This document shows positions 42,237-49,594 of a stretch of 51,907 nucleotides of DNA, piece by piece (within the stretch, counting starts at the first letter, position 1; the number at the start of each line of letters is the position of its first letter). The position numbers were made by a program, and so were the translations under genes. This DNA comes from an uncultured Lachnoanaerobaculum sp. (lineage in GTDB: Bacteria > Bacillota > Clostridia > Lachnospirales > Lachnospiraceae). Location: contig NZ_CALLVU010000097.1 in NCBI RefSeq assembly GCF_938015485.1, forward strand, positions 1 to 51,907. The letters are read 5' to 3'. The notes beneath the pieces are model-generated. The model searched no databases. It was given only the letters and a program-made list of their open reading frames with translations, and had not been told where the DNA came from.

Positions 42237-43719
42237 GATACATATTTGCATCTTTAAAAAACGATATAATCAGTAAAATCATTATAATACCTATAGGAAA
42301 AGCGGCAATGATGGATACTGTCTGTAGGTTTGACATGGAATTGTCTGAAAAGATAAGACCGATAGGCAGTAAAATCAAAAGTATCGACCAGTACAGTTTT
42401 ATCTGCTTTGAAGGTTCTTTATCTTCAAGGTCCTTATATGAGTATGATGCGGCTACAAGTGTGATGGAGTCAAAGGTTGTAGCATAAAATGTAATCATTG
42501 TCAGTATCAAAAGTATCATAGCTATATAGGGAAGCGGCAAACTTGATATTATCTCACCTATAGTTGTGTAGAGATTATTGCTGTCTGTGTAGAGCTTAAG
42601 TAAATCCACCTGACCGAATACATTCAGTGCAATACCGTAATTGCCGAGTACGATAAATGATATAAATGTACCTGAAAGTCCGAATATATATCCGCCAAGT
42701 ATAACTTCTCTTATTGTTCTTCCCCTTGAGATACTGCCTATAAAGAAAGGAGTGGCAACACACCATACCATCCAGTACGCCCAGTAAAATACGGTCCAAT
42801 CTTCGGCAAAGCTTGATTTGCCTGTAGGGTCTATATATGTGGCAAGAGATAAAAAGTTGTTATCCAGATTGCCAAGTGATTTAAAGCCCAGTTCGAGTAT
42901 GAACTTGCCATGTCCGCCGCCAAAGAATACATACAATAAAAGTGCAAAAAACAGGTATGTACAGCATGATGCAAGCTTTGACACTCCGTCAATACCCAAA
43001 TATGCACATACGGAATATATAAGGCAGACTACAAGTAAAATAGCTATTGTAAGTATATTATTATTGCCGATGCCGAAAAGTTTTGCTACAGTCTGAGAAA
43101 GTAGAGGTGTTGCAAGTGAAAATGTGGTGGCTGTACCTGCAATAAGTGCAAATACTGCTGTTAAATCTACAATTTTGCCTATTACGCCGTCCACATGTGA
43201 GCCGAGAAGCACCCTGAGACCTTCAGAGTACTTTGCCTTGGTCCTCTTTCTTACATGAAGCATAAAGCCGAAGCATGATGCAAGAACAACATAGAATGCC
43301 CAAGGAATAGGTCCCCAGTGAAAAAGCGGATAGGTGGCGGACCAAAGTGTGGTATCACCGAGGGATTGTATTCTGTCCTGATTTGCATAAAGCATCCATT
43401 CACATAGTGAGTAAAATAATATATCTGCGGCAAGTCCTGCGGTAAACATCATAGTTCCCCATGCAAAGTCGGAATGTTCCTTTTTGCCGCTGCCAAGCTT
43501 TATATTGCCGTATTTTGAAAATGCCATATACAGTGACAGTAAAAAGATAAAAAGTCCGAATATAAGATAAAAGATTCCGAGGCTGTTATTTAAAAGACCT
43601 CTGATACTACCGAGAATATCGGTTGCTTGTAAAGGAAATATAAAAAACAGCAGTACCAAAGCCAGTACAAGCAAAAAAGGTACTATAGTAACAAAATAAT
43701 CAATACCTGATTTTTTCAT
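42226..43719 (-). CDS. BCCT-family osmolyte transporter (betaine/choline/carnitine)
   Basis: About 497 residues with 12 membrane helices. The family blocks are present: WGPIPWAFYVVLASCFGFML and HVRKRTKAKYSEGLR near residues 130-165, and FYWAYWMVWCVATPFFIGSI then SRGRTIREVILGG near residues 305-340. It imports a quaternary ammonium solute such as glycine betaine using an ion gradient. The AGGAGGG binding site favours the second of two consecutive ATGs (43719 rather than 43722). Its promoter region has a symmetrical element at 43731-43770. Confidence 0.92.
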   Translation of the reverse strand: MKKSGIDYFVTIVPFLLVLALVLLFFIFPLQATDILGSIRGLLNNSLGIFYLIFGLFIFLLSLYMAFSKYGNIKLGSGKKEHSDFAWGTMMFTAGLAADILFYSLCEWMLYANQDRIQSLGDTTLWSATYPLFHWGPIPWAFYVVLASCFGFMLHVRKRTKAKYSEGLRVLLGSHVDGVIGKIVDLTAVFALIAGTATTFSLATPLLSQTVAKLFGIGNNNILTIAILLVVCLIYSVCAYLGIDGVSKLASCCTYLFFALLLYVFFGGGHGKFILELGFKSLGNLDNNFLSLATYIDPTGKSSFAEDWTVFYWAYWMVWCVATPFFIGSISRGRTIREVILGGYIFGLSGTFISFIVLGNYGIALNVFGQVDLLKLYTDSNNLYTTIGEIISSLPLPYIAMILLILTMITFYATTFDSITLVAASYSYKDLEDKEPSKQIKLYWSILLILLPIGLIFSDNSMSNLQTVSIIAAFPIGIIMILLIISFFKDANMYLNK

Positions 43720-43730
43720 CATGCCCTCCT

Positions 43731-43796
43731 TATGTTCAAAATAAGATAAAAAATATTGATATTGAACATAATAACACTTTTAAACTTATTTTACAA
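43731..43796 (-). promoter_or_regulatory. BCCT promoter with an inverted repeat at the transcription start
   Basis: Minus strand: TTGTAA (43796-43791), 17 bp, TATTAT (43773-43768). TATGTTCAA (43731-43739) and TTGAACATA (43762-43770) form a perfect 9-bp inverted repeat whose upstream arm overlaps the -10. A regulator bound there, or an mRNA hairpin in the leader, could control the transporter. Confidence 0.55.
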
Positions 43797-43907
43797 GATA
43801 TAAAAAAATCTTAAAAATTATGGAATAATCAAAAAAACACTACAAAAAATAAAACCCTTTGGTATAATAGTGAAGTTAGTAAATGTCTAATGGAAGGTAT
43901 TTATATT

Positions 43908-44447
43908 ATGATAAAAATTAAAAAGCATATTGTAGGGGTACTCTCTATAGTATTTGCCTTATCTGCGGGAGCCTGTGCGAATTCGGATATAGTTGTCAAC
44001 AAAAGCGTGGATTCGGACAAACCTGTATTTGAGACACAAAAAAATATAGTATTGGACTGGTCTCAGATAAGAAGTGATGCGGAAGAGCAGTTCAACGATA
44101 AGACTTTATATCCTATGAGTGACTATATTGATATGACATTTAAGGAAAATGAGAATAAAGTATTGCTTATATGGTCACTGTCAGATGATATAAGTGATGA
44201 TGAGGCTCTTGCATACGGTAATGAATACATCAGAGCAATAAATGACTATGCAGCCACTCAAGATTTCTCAATAAAGAAGTCAAGTGAAACTTCCTACGGA
44301 GGACTTTTTGATAAGTATGACCTTGAAATCCAGCTTTTCAGAGCGGATGATATAATGGAAGATTCAAAATATATTGTGAATCAGGTTATAAAGGCAGGGA
44401 CTGATACTAACTTACAACTACAAAACAGTAAAAAGGGGGATAAATGA
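43908..44447 (+). CDS. Small lipoprotein, unknown
   Basis: About 179 residues starting MIKIKKHIVGVLSIVFALSA followed by GAC, a lipoprotein signal with the Cys near residue 23. The rest is acidic and soluble and I do not recognise a domain. A -10 box TATAAT with TTGG before it lies at 43863-43868. The ATG at 43908 has GGAAGG ahead; the in-frame ATG at 43890 does not. Its stop overlaps the start of the secreted hydrolase gene (ATGA), so the two are coupled and probably work together outside the cell. Confidence 0.65.
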   Translation: MIKIKKHIVGVLSIVFALSAGACANSDIVVNKSVDSDKPVFETQKNIVLDWSQIRSDAEEQFNDKTLYPMSDYIDMTFKENENKVLLIWSLSDDISDDEALAYGNEYIRAINDYAATQDFSIKKSSETSYGGLFDKYDLEIQLFRADDIMEDSKYIVNQVIKAGTDTNLQLQNSKKGDK

Positions 44448-45415
44448 AACTTCTAAAGAAAATTTTGTTAACTTCACTTTGTTCGGCAATGATTGTAAAT
44501 ACCGGTATGACATCTTTTGCAGGTGTTATAGGTAAAAGCTCAAATAACTACCCTAAGGTAGTGATGGGTGAGACTGCGACCAAGGCTAATGACGGAACTT
44601 ATTTAAACGGCGCCGAGATTCATATATTAAACTCGGCAACAAAAAGCCAGATGATGAGCTATGTCATAAAGACCAAGAACGGTAAATTGATAGTTGTGGA
44701 CGGAGGACTTCCACAGGACGAGCCGCATCTTGTAGAGACTATAAAGAGCTATGGCGGTGAGGTAAGCGCATGGATTTTATCACATCCTCACAGTGACCAC
44801 GGCGGTGCTTTCACAAAGCTTGCAGAAAACGGCTTTGAAGGTATCAAAATCGACAATTTCTACTACAATATCAGAGAACAGGCTTGGTATGACAAGTACG
44901 AAAAGTATAGAGCCGATATGGTAAATACTATAAGAAACTCAATAGCCAAACTGCCGGCAGGAGTATCACATATTACAAGCAAGGGTGAGGTTTACTATGT
45001 AGACGGTGTAGCCATACATGTACTCAATGATCCTTATTGGATTGAGTCAAACTCTATCAATAATTCATCTGTAGTTTTCAGATTGGATTTTGACAACGGT
45101 ACAAGAGTATTGTTCTTAGGCGATATGGGACCTGCAGCAGGTGAGAGACTTAAGGCTGATGTTCCGGCAACAGATTTGAAGGCGGATATCGTACAGATGG
45201 CTCACCACGGTCAGTACGGTGTGAACAAGGATGTATATGAGATAATTGCTCCGAAGGTGGCTATGTGGAACGCTCCTGAGTGGCTTTGGGACAATGACGG
45301 CGGTTCAGGCTATAATACAGGAAGCTATAAAACACTTGAGGTAAGATCTTGGATGGATGAAATCGGTGCAAAGACCAATTATGTTATCAAAGACGGAGAC
45401 CAGACAGTGAAATAA
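44444..45415 (+). CDS. Secreted metallo-beta-lactamase-fold hydrolase
   Basis: 323 residues. MKLLKKILLTSLCSAMIVNT with the following Gly/Ser/Ala stretch is a signal peptide, ending about residue 27. The mature protein has the zinc signature SHPHSDHGGAF (HxHxDH), the later DMGP and MAHHGQYG, and an overall ComEC-C/Rhodococcus-type MBL layout. The substrate is unknown; extracellular nucleic acid or phosphodiester cleavage is possible by analogy. It is coupled to the lipoprotein upstream and ends at a strong terminator. Confidence 0.85.
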   Translation: MKLLKKILLTSLCSAMIVNTGMTSFAGVIGKSSNNYPKVVMGETATKANDGTYLNGAEIHILNSATKSQMMSYVIKTKNGKLIVVDGGLPQDEPHLVETIKSYGGEVSAWILSHPHSDHGGAFTKLAENGFEGIKIDNFYYNIREQAWYDKYEKYRADMVNTIRNSIAKLPAGVSHITSKGEVYYVDGVAIHVLNDPYWIESNSINNSSVVFRLDFDNGTRVLFLGDMGPAAGERLKADVPATDLKADIVQMAHHGQYGVNKDVYEIIAPKVAMWNAPEWLWDNDGGSGYNTGSYKTLEVRSWMDEIGAKTNYVIKDGDQTVK

Positions 45416-45425
45416 TTTTAAATTA

Positions 45426-45469
45426 ACCCGATATCAAAGTTGATGATTCAATGGAGATATCGGGTTTTT
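45426..45469 (+). terminator. Rho-independent terminator
   Basis: ACCCGATATC (45426-45435) pairs with GATATCGGGT (45456-45465), ten perfect pairs with a 20-base loop, then TTTT. Confidence 0.85.
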
Positions 45470-45484
45470 GATAAGGAGATGTTT

Positions 45485-46513
45485 ATGGTAAAGAAAATAG
45501 GAATAGTAAGTTTATCAAGCGGTGTTTTAGGGGAAAGTTTTATCAAGCATGAACTTAAAATAGGTCTGGAAAGATTAAATAAATACGGTATTGAGGTTAA
45601 ATTTTTGCCTAATGCACTTAAGGGTACGGACTTTATAAAAGAACATCCCGAAAGTAGAGCTAAAGACTTGATAGAAGCATTTAAGGATGACTCTATTGAT
45701 ATGATTTTATGTGCAATAGGAGGAGTAGATACATATAAACTTTTGCCATATCTGTTTGAAAACAATGAGCTTAAGACAGCTGTTAAACAAAAAATATTCT
45801 TAGGTTTTTCAGATACCACCAAAAATCATTTTATGCTAGGTAAAGTGGGAATAAAAACATTCTACGGGCAGGCATTTTTACCTGATATATGTGAGCTCTC
45901 AAAAGAAATGTTACCATATACAAAAAAATACTTTGAAGAGCTTATCACAACAGGAAAAATAAAAGAAATACGCCCGAGTGAGTTTTGGTATAAGGAAAGG
46001 GAAGACTTCAGCGAGAATTCTATCGGAGTTGATATGGAAAAATATAAAAATACCGGATTTGAATTACTTTGCGGCAAGCCGGTATTCAAAGGTAAGATTT
46101 TGGGCGGTTGTATTGATTCAATCTATGATATATTTGATAATTCAAGATTTGAAGATAGTGTATCTCTTTGTAAAAAATATGATTTATTCCCGAGTCTTGA
46201 TGATTGGAAGAATAAAATTTTATTATTGGAGACAAGTGAGAATAAACCCGAACCGAAGCTATATAGAAAAATGATCGGAGCTTTAAAGGAGTACGGAATA
46301 TTTGATGTGCTCTCAGGTGTTTTAGTAGGCAAGCCTCAAGATGAGGTATATTATGAGGAGTATAAGCAAATTTTAATTGAGGAAATCGGAGATAAAGACT
46401 TATCCGTTGTCTATAATATAAATGTGGGGCATGCAACACCAAGGTGCATTATTCCTTTCGGAGTTGAAGCCGAGGTAGATGTGGATAAGCAGGTGATTGT
46501 TTTTGATAATTAA
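45485..46513 (+). CDS. S66-family serine peptidase (LD-carboxypeptidase / MccF-like)
   Basis: About 342 residues. IGIVSLSSG near the start, MILCAIGGVDTYKLLPYL and the nucleophile block KIFLGFSDTTKNHF, where the Ser should be catalytic, then a Glu in LLLETSE and a His in NVGHATPRCIIPFG to complete an S66 Ser-Glu-His triad. MccF-type members cleave peptidyl-nucleotide toxins and LdcA-type recycle wall peptides; the GG-x-D-T stretch fits the MccF side better. The ATG at 45485 has AAGGAG 6 bases upstream. It has no signal peptide. Confidence 0.85.
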   Translation: MVKKIGIVSLSSGVLGESFIKHELKIGLERLNKYGIEVKFLPNALKGTDFIKEHPESRAKDLIEAFKDDSIDMILCAIGGVDTYKLLPYLFENNELKTAVKQKIFLGFSDTTKNHFMLGKVGIKTFYGQAFLPDICELSKEMLPYTKKYFEELITTGKIKEIRPSEFWYKEREDFSENSIGVDMEKYKNTGFELLCGKPVFKGKILGGCIDSIYDIFDNSRFEDSVSLCKKYDLFPSLDDWKNKILLLETSENKPEPKLYRKMIGALKEYGIFDVLSGVLVGKPQDEVYYEEYKQILIEEIGDKDLSVVYNINVGHATPRCIIPFGVEAEVDVDKQVIVFDN

Positions 46514-46550
46514 ATCGGATGCTTGTTGCAGAAATACTTAAGGAGGCTAT

Positions 46551-47090
46551 GTGTTTTTAAAATATAATAAAAACGAGAAGTTGGAATTCAATTATAAGAG
46601 GGCATGTGGCTTATGGTTGATTTTGGTAGCAGCAGTTATCTTAGCGGCTACTTTTGTTGGCGGAAAACAAATCATAAATATGCAGGTATTTTGCATAGGA
46701 TATATTGTCAGCTTCTTACTCATAAATACAAATAAAAAAGTGTTAAATAAGCTGTCTTACGGAAGTTCCTCTGAATTTCAAAGAAAAGTATCATTATATG
46801 CAATCATTTTATTGCTTGTTTTAATGTCACTACTTGGTGGCCCGTTCTTTGCCGATGAGAATTGGAGATTGATTTGGTTGGGAGCATTGATGGCGACTGC
46901 AATACACTTTTTTATGTATTACTTTGTACATGGAAAATCAATGATTTATTTAGGGGCTGTTTGTACTTTGAATATTTTGTCAGGATATATTTTCTCAGGC
47001 GTTCCTGTAACTGTGATTGCATATATTGATGCGGCAATTAAGTTCGTATTCGGAATTTACCTGTTGTTTTTCTCAAAGCCGTCAAAGTAG
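46551..47090 (+). CDS. Small membrane protein, possibly DUF6609
   Basis: 179 residues with five membrane segments from residue 20 on and the conserved-looking MYYFVHGKSMIYLGAVCTLN and YIDAAIKFVFGIYLLFF. I associate this with the DUF6609 family but am not certain. It starts with GTG at 46551, with AAGGAGG just upstream. Function unknown. Confidence 0.55.
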   Translation: MFLKYNKNEKLEFNYKRACGLWLILVAAVILAATFVGGKQIINMQVFCIGYIVSFLLINTNKKVLNKLSYGSSSEFQRKVSLYAIILLLVLMSLLGGPFFADENWRLIWLGALMATAIHFFMYYFVHGKSMIYLGAVCTLNILSGYIFSGVPVTVIAYIDAAIKFVFGIYLLFFSKPSK

Positions 47091-47121
47091 AAATGATTTT
47101 TATTGTATAGAGGTAAGTAAG

Positions 47122-47226
47122 TTGAGATATATACTTTTATTGCGTGGTATAAATGTTGGTGGAAAGAATAAAGTCGCTATGAGTGAATTGAAAGTTTTGT
47201 TAACTGAATTGGGATTTAACATATAA
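47122..47226 (+). pseudogene. DUF1697 protein, N-terminal fragment
   Basis: A TTG at 47122 behind GAGGT opens LRYILLLRGINVGGKNKVAM and stops after 34 residues at 47226. That is the exact front of DUF1697 proteins (LLRGINVGG-KNKV-M), which are normally about 170-180 residues. The remaining ~140 residues are absent, so this is a truncated remnant. Confidence 0.8.
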
Positions 47227-47268
47227 GACATAAGATAGTTTTAGACGAAGTATATTTATTATAGAAGT

Positions 47269-47583
47269 ATGGATAGTAAAGATTTAAGATATTTTAAAGA
47301 AAAGCTTGATTCAATAGATTGGAATGGGAACTTTGAAAAGGCTGATAAAGAAAATTATGAAGTTTTGGATAGCTTATGTGAATGCATAGAATCTGAATTT
47401 AGAGAAAATAAAAGCCAAGAAATGATATCAAAAGCCCTATTACTCCTTGCAGGGAATGTCGGATGTGCAGAGGATTTTGAAAGATACGAAGAAAATTTTG
47501 TGAGTAGACTTGAAAAAGAAGGTAAACTTACAAAAGAGTTGGCAGAGTTATTTTACAATAATACGAATAGAAGGCAGGGATAG
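47269..47583 (+). CDS. 104-residue protein, unknown, duplicated (copy A)
   Basis: A soluble, acidic, helical protein with the conserved NYEVLDSLCECIESEF and MISKALLLLAGNVGCAEDFE blocks. No family recognised. It is about 80 percent identical by eye to copy B at 48259-48573. Both copies are followed by a DUF523 gene, here truncated. The start at 47269 is ATG with no strong binding site. Confidence 0.6.
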   Translation: MDSKDLRYFKEKLDSIDWNGNFEKADKENYEVLDSLCECIESEFRENKSQEMISKALLLLAGNVGCAEDFERYEENFVSRLEKEGKLTKELAELFYNNTNRRQG

Positions 47584-47672
47584 TGATATATAATTTATGA
47601 AGAAGGGATTGAGGATGAAGATAGCAGTCAGTGCCTGTTTACTTAGAGAAAATTGTAAATATAATGGTAGGA
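47269..47672 (+). repeat. Duplicated unit, copy A (104-residue gene plus start of DUF523)
   Basis: The DNA of the 104-residue gene and the first ~60 bases of the DUF523 gene closely match 48259-48664 in order and orientation. The middle part of the 104-residue gene is nearly identical. Similarity in this copy ends inside the DUF523 gene. Limits are approximate. Confidence 0.75.
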
Positions 47673-47716
47673 ATTTATTTAAAAAGACAGCTAAGATTAT
47701 TGAGAAGGGAAGATAA
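47615..47716 (+). pseudogene. DUF523 protein, truncated copy
   Basis: 33 residues starting MKIAVSACLLRENCKYNGRN, then NLFKKTAKIIEKGR and stop. It matches the front of the intact DUF523 at 48608-49024 (which has G for R at residue 11), after which it diverges and stops. The stop lies immediately before the ATG of the next gene. Confidence 0.8.
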
Positions 47717-48223
47717 ATGGACAATATAATTATAAAAGAGGCATCTCCTGAGGATGCTTTGGCGAGAATAGAATATTCAAAGAAGATAGGGGGTGAAACA
47801 GATAATCTGTCATTTGGAGCGGAAGGCTTTCCGATTTCCGTTGAAGGAGAGGATGAATATATTGAATCTCTTTTGAAAGATGAAAGGTCATGCTCATTTT
47901 TCGCATGGAGAGATGGTGAAATTATCGGAGATGTAAGCCTAAGCGGATTGCCAAGGAGAATGAATCACAGAGCGGAACTTGGTATTACAGTTTTGAAATC
48001 GGAATGGAATAAAGGACTTGGAAGCAGATTGCTTAAAATGGCGATAGAGTATGCCAAGTCACATGGTATTGAAATAATAAATCTTGAAGTCAGAAGTGAT
48101 AATTTTAGGGCAATTCATGTCTATGAAAAGTTTGGATTCAGAAAAATCGGTACCTCTCCGGCATATTTTAAAATAGGAGATTCATATATAGATTTTGATA
48201 TAATGTATTTGGATTTGAGATAG
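47717..48223 (+). CDS. GNAT family N-acetyltransferase
   Basis: A 168-residue GNAT protein of the L-amino-acid/diamine type. It has AELGITVLKSEWNKGLGSRL (acetyl-CoA loop R/Q-x-x-G-x-G as NKGLGS) and RSDNFRAIHVYEKFGFRKIG, a typical second half. The substrate is unknown. It starts at the base after the truncated DUF523 stop, behind GAAGGGAAG. It lies between the two copies of the duplicated unit. Confidence 0.85.
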   Translation: MDNIIIKEASPEDALARIEYSKKIGGETDNLSFGAEGFPISVEGEDEYIESLLKDERSCSFFAWRDGEIIGDVSLSGLPRRMNHRAELGITVLKSEWNKGLGSRLLKMAIEYAKSHGIEIINLEVRSDNFRAIHVYEKFGFRKIGTSPAYFKIGDSYIDFDIMYLDLR

Positions 48224-48258
48224 AAAAATGCAGATTTGGAAGGATAGTATAGATAGAT

Positions 48259-48573
48259 TTGACCAATAAAGATTTGAAGTGCTTCAAAGAAAGACTGGAT
48301 TCAATAGATTGGGACAGTGACTTTGAAAAAGCGGATAAAGAAAATTATGAGGTTTTGGACAGCTTATGTGAATGTATAGAATCTGAATTTAGAGGAAATA
48401 AGAGCCAAGAAATGATATCAAAAGCCCTGATACTCCTTGCAGGGAATGTCGGATGTGCAGAGGATTTTGAAAGATATGAAGAAAACTTTATTGATAACCT
48501 TGTGAAAGAAGATTTACTTACGAAGGACCGGCTGAATTTATTTTATAATAATGTCAAGAGAAGACAGGGATAG
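48259..48573 (+). CDS. 104-residue protein, unknown, duplicated (copy B)
   Basis: The second copy of the protein at 47269-47583, starting with TTG (MTNKDLKCFKERLDSIDWDS). The middle NYEVLDSLCECIESEFRGNK and GNVGCAEDFERYEENF are nearly unchanged; the C-terminal third differs more (ending NLFYNNVKRRQG). Both keep the same length, which suggests both are under selection. It is followed by the intact DUF523 gene. Confidence 0.6.
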   Translation: MTNKDLKCFKERLDSIDWDSDFEKADKENYEVLDSLCECIESEFRGNKSQEMISKALILLAGNVGCAEDFERYEENFIDNLVKEDLLTKDRLNLFYNNVKRRQG

Positions 48574-48664
48574 CAGTATTTGTAAGAAATATCAGGGAGG
48601 ACTTGTAATGAAAATAGCGGTAAGTGCGTGTTTACTTGGAGAAAATTGTAAATATAACGGCGGA
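48259..48664 (+). repeat. Duplicated unit, copy B
   Basis: The second copy of the unit at 47269-47672. Here the DUF523 gene continues intact. The two copies are about 990 bp apart with the GNAT gene between them. Confidence 0.75.
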
Positions 48665-49024
48665 AATAATTACAGTGAAAAAGTAAGAGATTATACCGAA
48701 GGACATGAGGTAATACCTGTTTGTCCGGAAGTCCTTGGCGGACTGCCTATTCCAAGAGAACCTGCGGAAATAGTAAACGGTATAGTCAGTCTCAAGGACG
48801 GCACTTCTGTTGATAAAGAATTTCGTGAAGGAGCAAGAGCTGCACTTGAGACAGTAAAAGAGCAAAATGCCGATATTGTTATATTACAGTCAAGAAGTCC
48901 CTCATGTGGAGTAAATGCAATATATGACGGTTCATTTTCTGTAAAAATTATATCAGGACAGGGTGTATTTGCAGATTTATTAAGGAGAAACGGAATAAAA
49001 GCGATAGATGTCGAGGATTTATAG
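48608..49024 (+). CDS. DUF523 family protein
   Basis: 138 residues. MKIAVSACLLGENCKYNGGN, then VIPVCPEVLGGLPIPREPAE, and ILQSRSPSCGVNAIYDGSF with the second conserved Cys motif, all typical of DUF523. The family's function is not known; conserved cysteines suggest metal binding. The ATG at 48608 has GGGAGG just upstream, and the in-frame ATG at 48551 lies inside the previous gene. Confidence 0.88.
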   Translation: MKIAVSACLLGENCKYNGGNNYSEKVRDYTEGHEVIPVCPEVLGGLPIPREPAEIVNGIVSLKDGTSVDKEFREGARAALETVKEQNADIVILQSRSPSCGVNAIYDGSFSVKIISGQGVFADLLRRNGIKAIDVEDL

Positions 49025-49073
49025 ATAGACAGGGGGCTGCCTGCTTTCGTAATCAAAATATAGAGGTAAACAA

Positions 49074-49340
49074 ATGAATGATTTTGATATATTATTTGAT
49101 AAGATAAAGCAACTTTCTAAAGACGTTACAGAATCGAATTATTCTGATTACACTAAACAGGGGTATGATATATTAATCGCTATACATGATTTGGGAATTT
49201 CAAAAGATTCTGTATATAATATGTTTTTTGAATATTATAAAAGCTTAAAGGAAGGATTATCAAAAGAGTGGTTTGCGGATATGCTTGATTATATATGTGG
49301 ATGGTGCAATCCTGAAAAATATATTTGGAAAGATGAGTAA
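49074..49340 (+). CDS. Small 88-residue protein, unknown
   Basis: 88 residues, soluble, helical and acidic, starting MNDFDILFDKIKQLSKDVTE and ending GWCNPEKYIWKDE. No domain recognised. Its size, acidity and solitary position resemble small immunity-type proteins but nothing proves this. GAGGT is upstream and a terminator follows. Confidence 0.55.
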   Translation: MNDFDILFDKIKQLSKDVTESNYSDYTKQGYDILIAIHDLGISKDSVYNMFFEYYKSLKEGLSKEWFADMLDYICGWCNPEKYIWKDE

Positions 49341-49346
49341 TTTATA

Positions 49347-49370
49347 GGCAGCTTTTAGCTGTCTTTTTTT
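49347..49370 (+). terminator. Rho-independent terminator
   Basis: GGCAGCT (49347-49353), TTT and AGCTGTC (49357-49363) form a 7-bp stem with one G-T wobble followed by seven T. Confidence 0.9.
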
Positions 49371-49372
49371 GA

Positions 49373-49421
49373 TTGACAAAGAATTTCAAATATTATATAC
49401 TCAAAAATGTAAACGCTTACA
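49373..49421 (+). promoter_or_regulatory. Promoter of the uxaB-like gene with a cre/LacI-type operator
   Basis: TTGACA (49373-49378), 17 bp, TATACT (49396-49401) is a near-perfect housekeeping promoter. TGTAAACGCTTACA (49408-49421) directly after it matches the cre consensus TGWAANCGNTNWCA at all fixed positions and is near-palindromic. It covers the expected transcription start, so CcpA or a LacI-family sugar regulator would repress there. The leader to the start codon is about 185 nt. Confidence 0.85.
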
Positions 49422-49594
49422 TTATCAGAGGGCGAAAAAATAAAGTCTGAAGATATGAAGCAAATATATCGATGTATAAAGCTAAGATGTGGAAGCTGAA
49501 AGATAACATTGAAGTAGGTAAAATTATTTCAATGATAACAGATTACTGATGTCAATGGCTGCGGTAGTCAATAATAAAATATTAGGAGTATAAT
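49422..49594 (+). other. Leader region of the uxaB-like gene
   Basis: No clear structure or riboswitch is recognised. It holds a 25-codon open frame at 49472-49549 with no ribosome binding site, which could be a remnant. AGGAG at 49583-49587 serves the downstream ATG. Confidence 0.4.

Noticed and set aside
47017..47226. 69-codon open frame overlapping two genes
   Set aside because: Its real content is the DUF1697 fragment from 47122; the upstream part is the previous gene in another frame.
49472..49549. 25-codon leader peptide ahead of uxaB
   Set aside because: There is no ribosome binding site and no attenuator structure; it is probably a chance frame or remnant.
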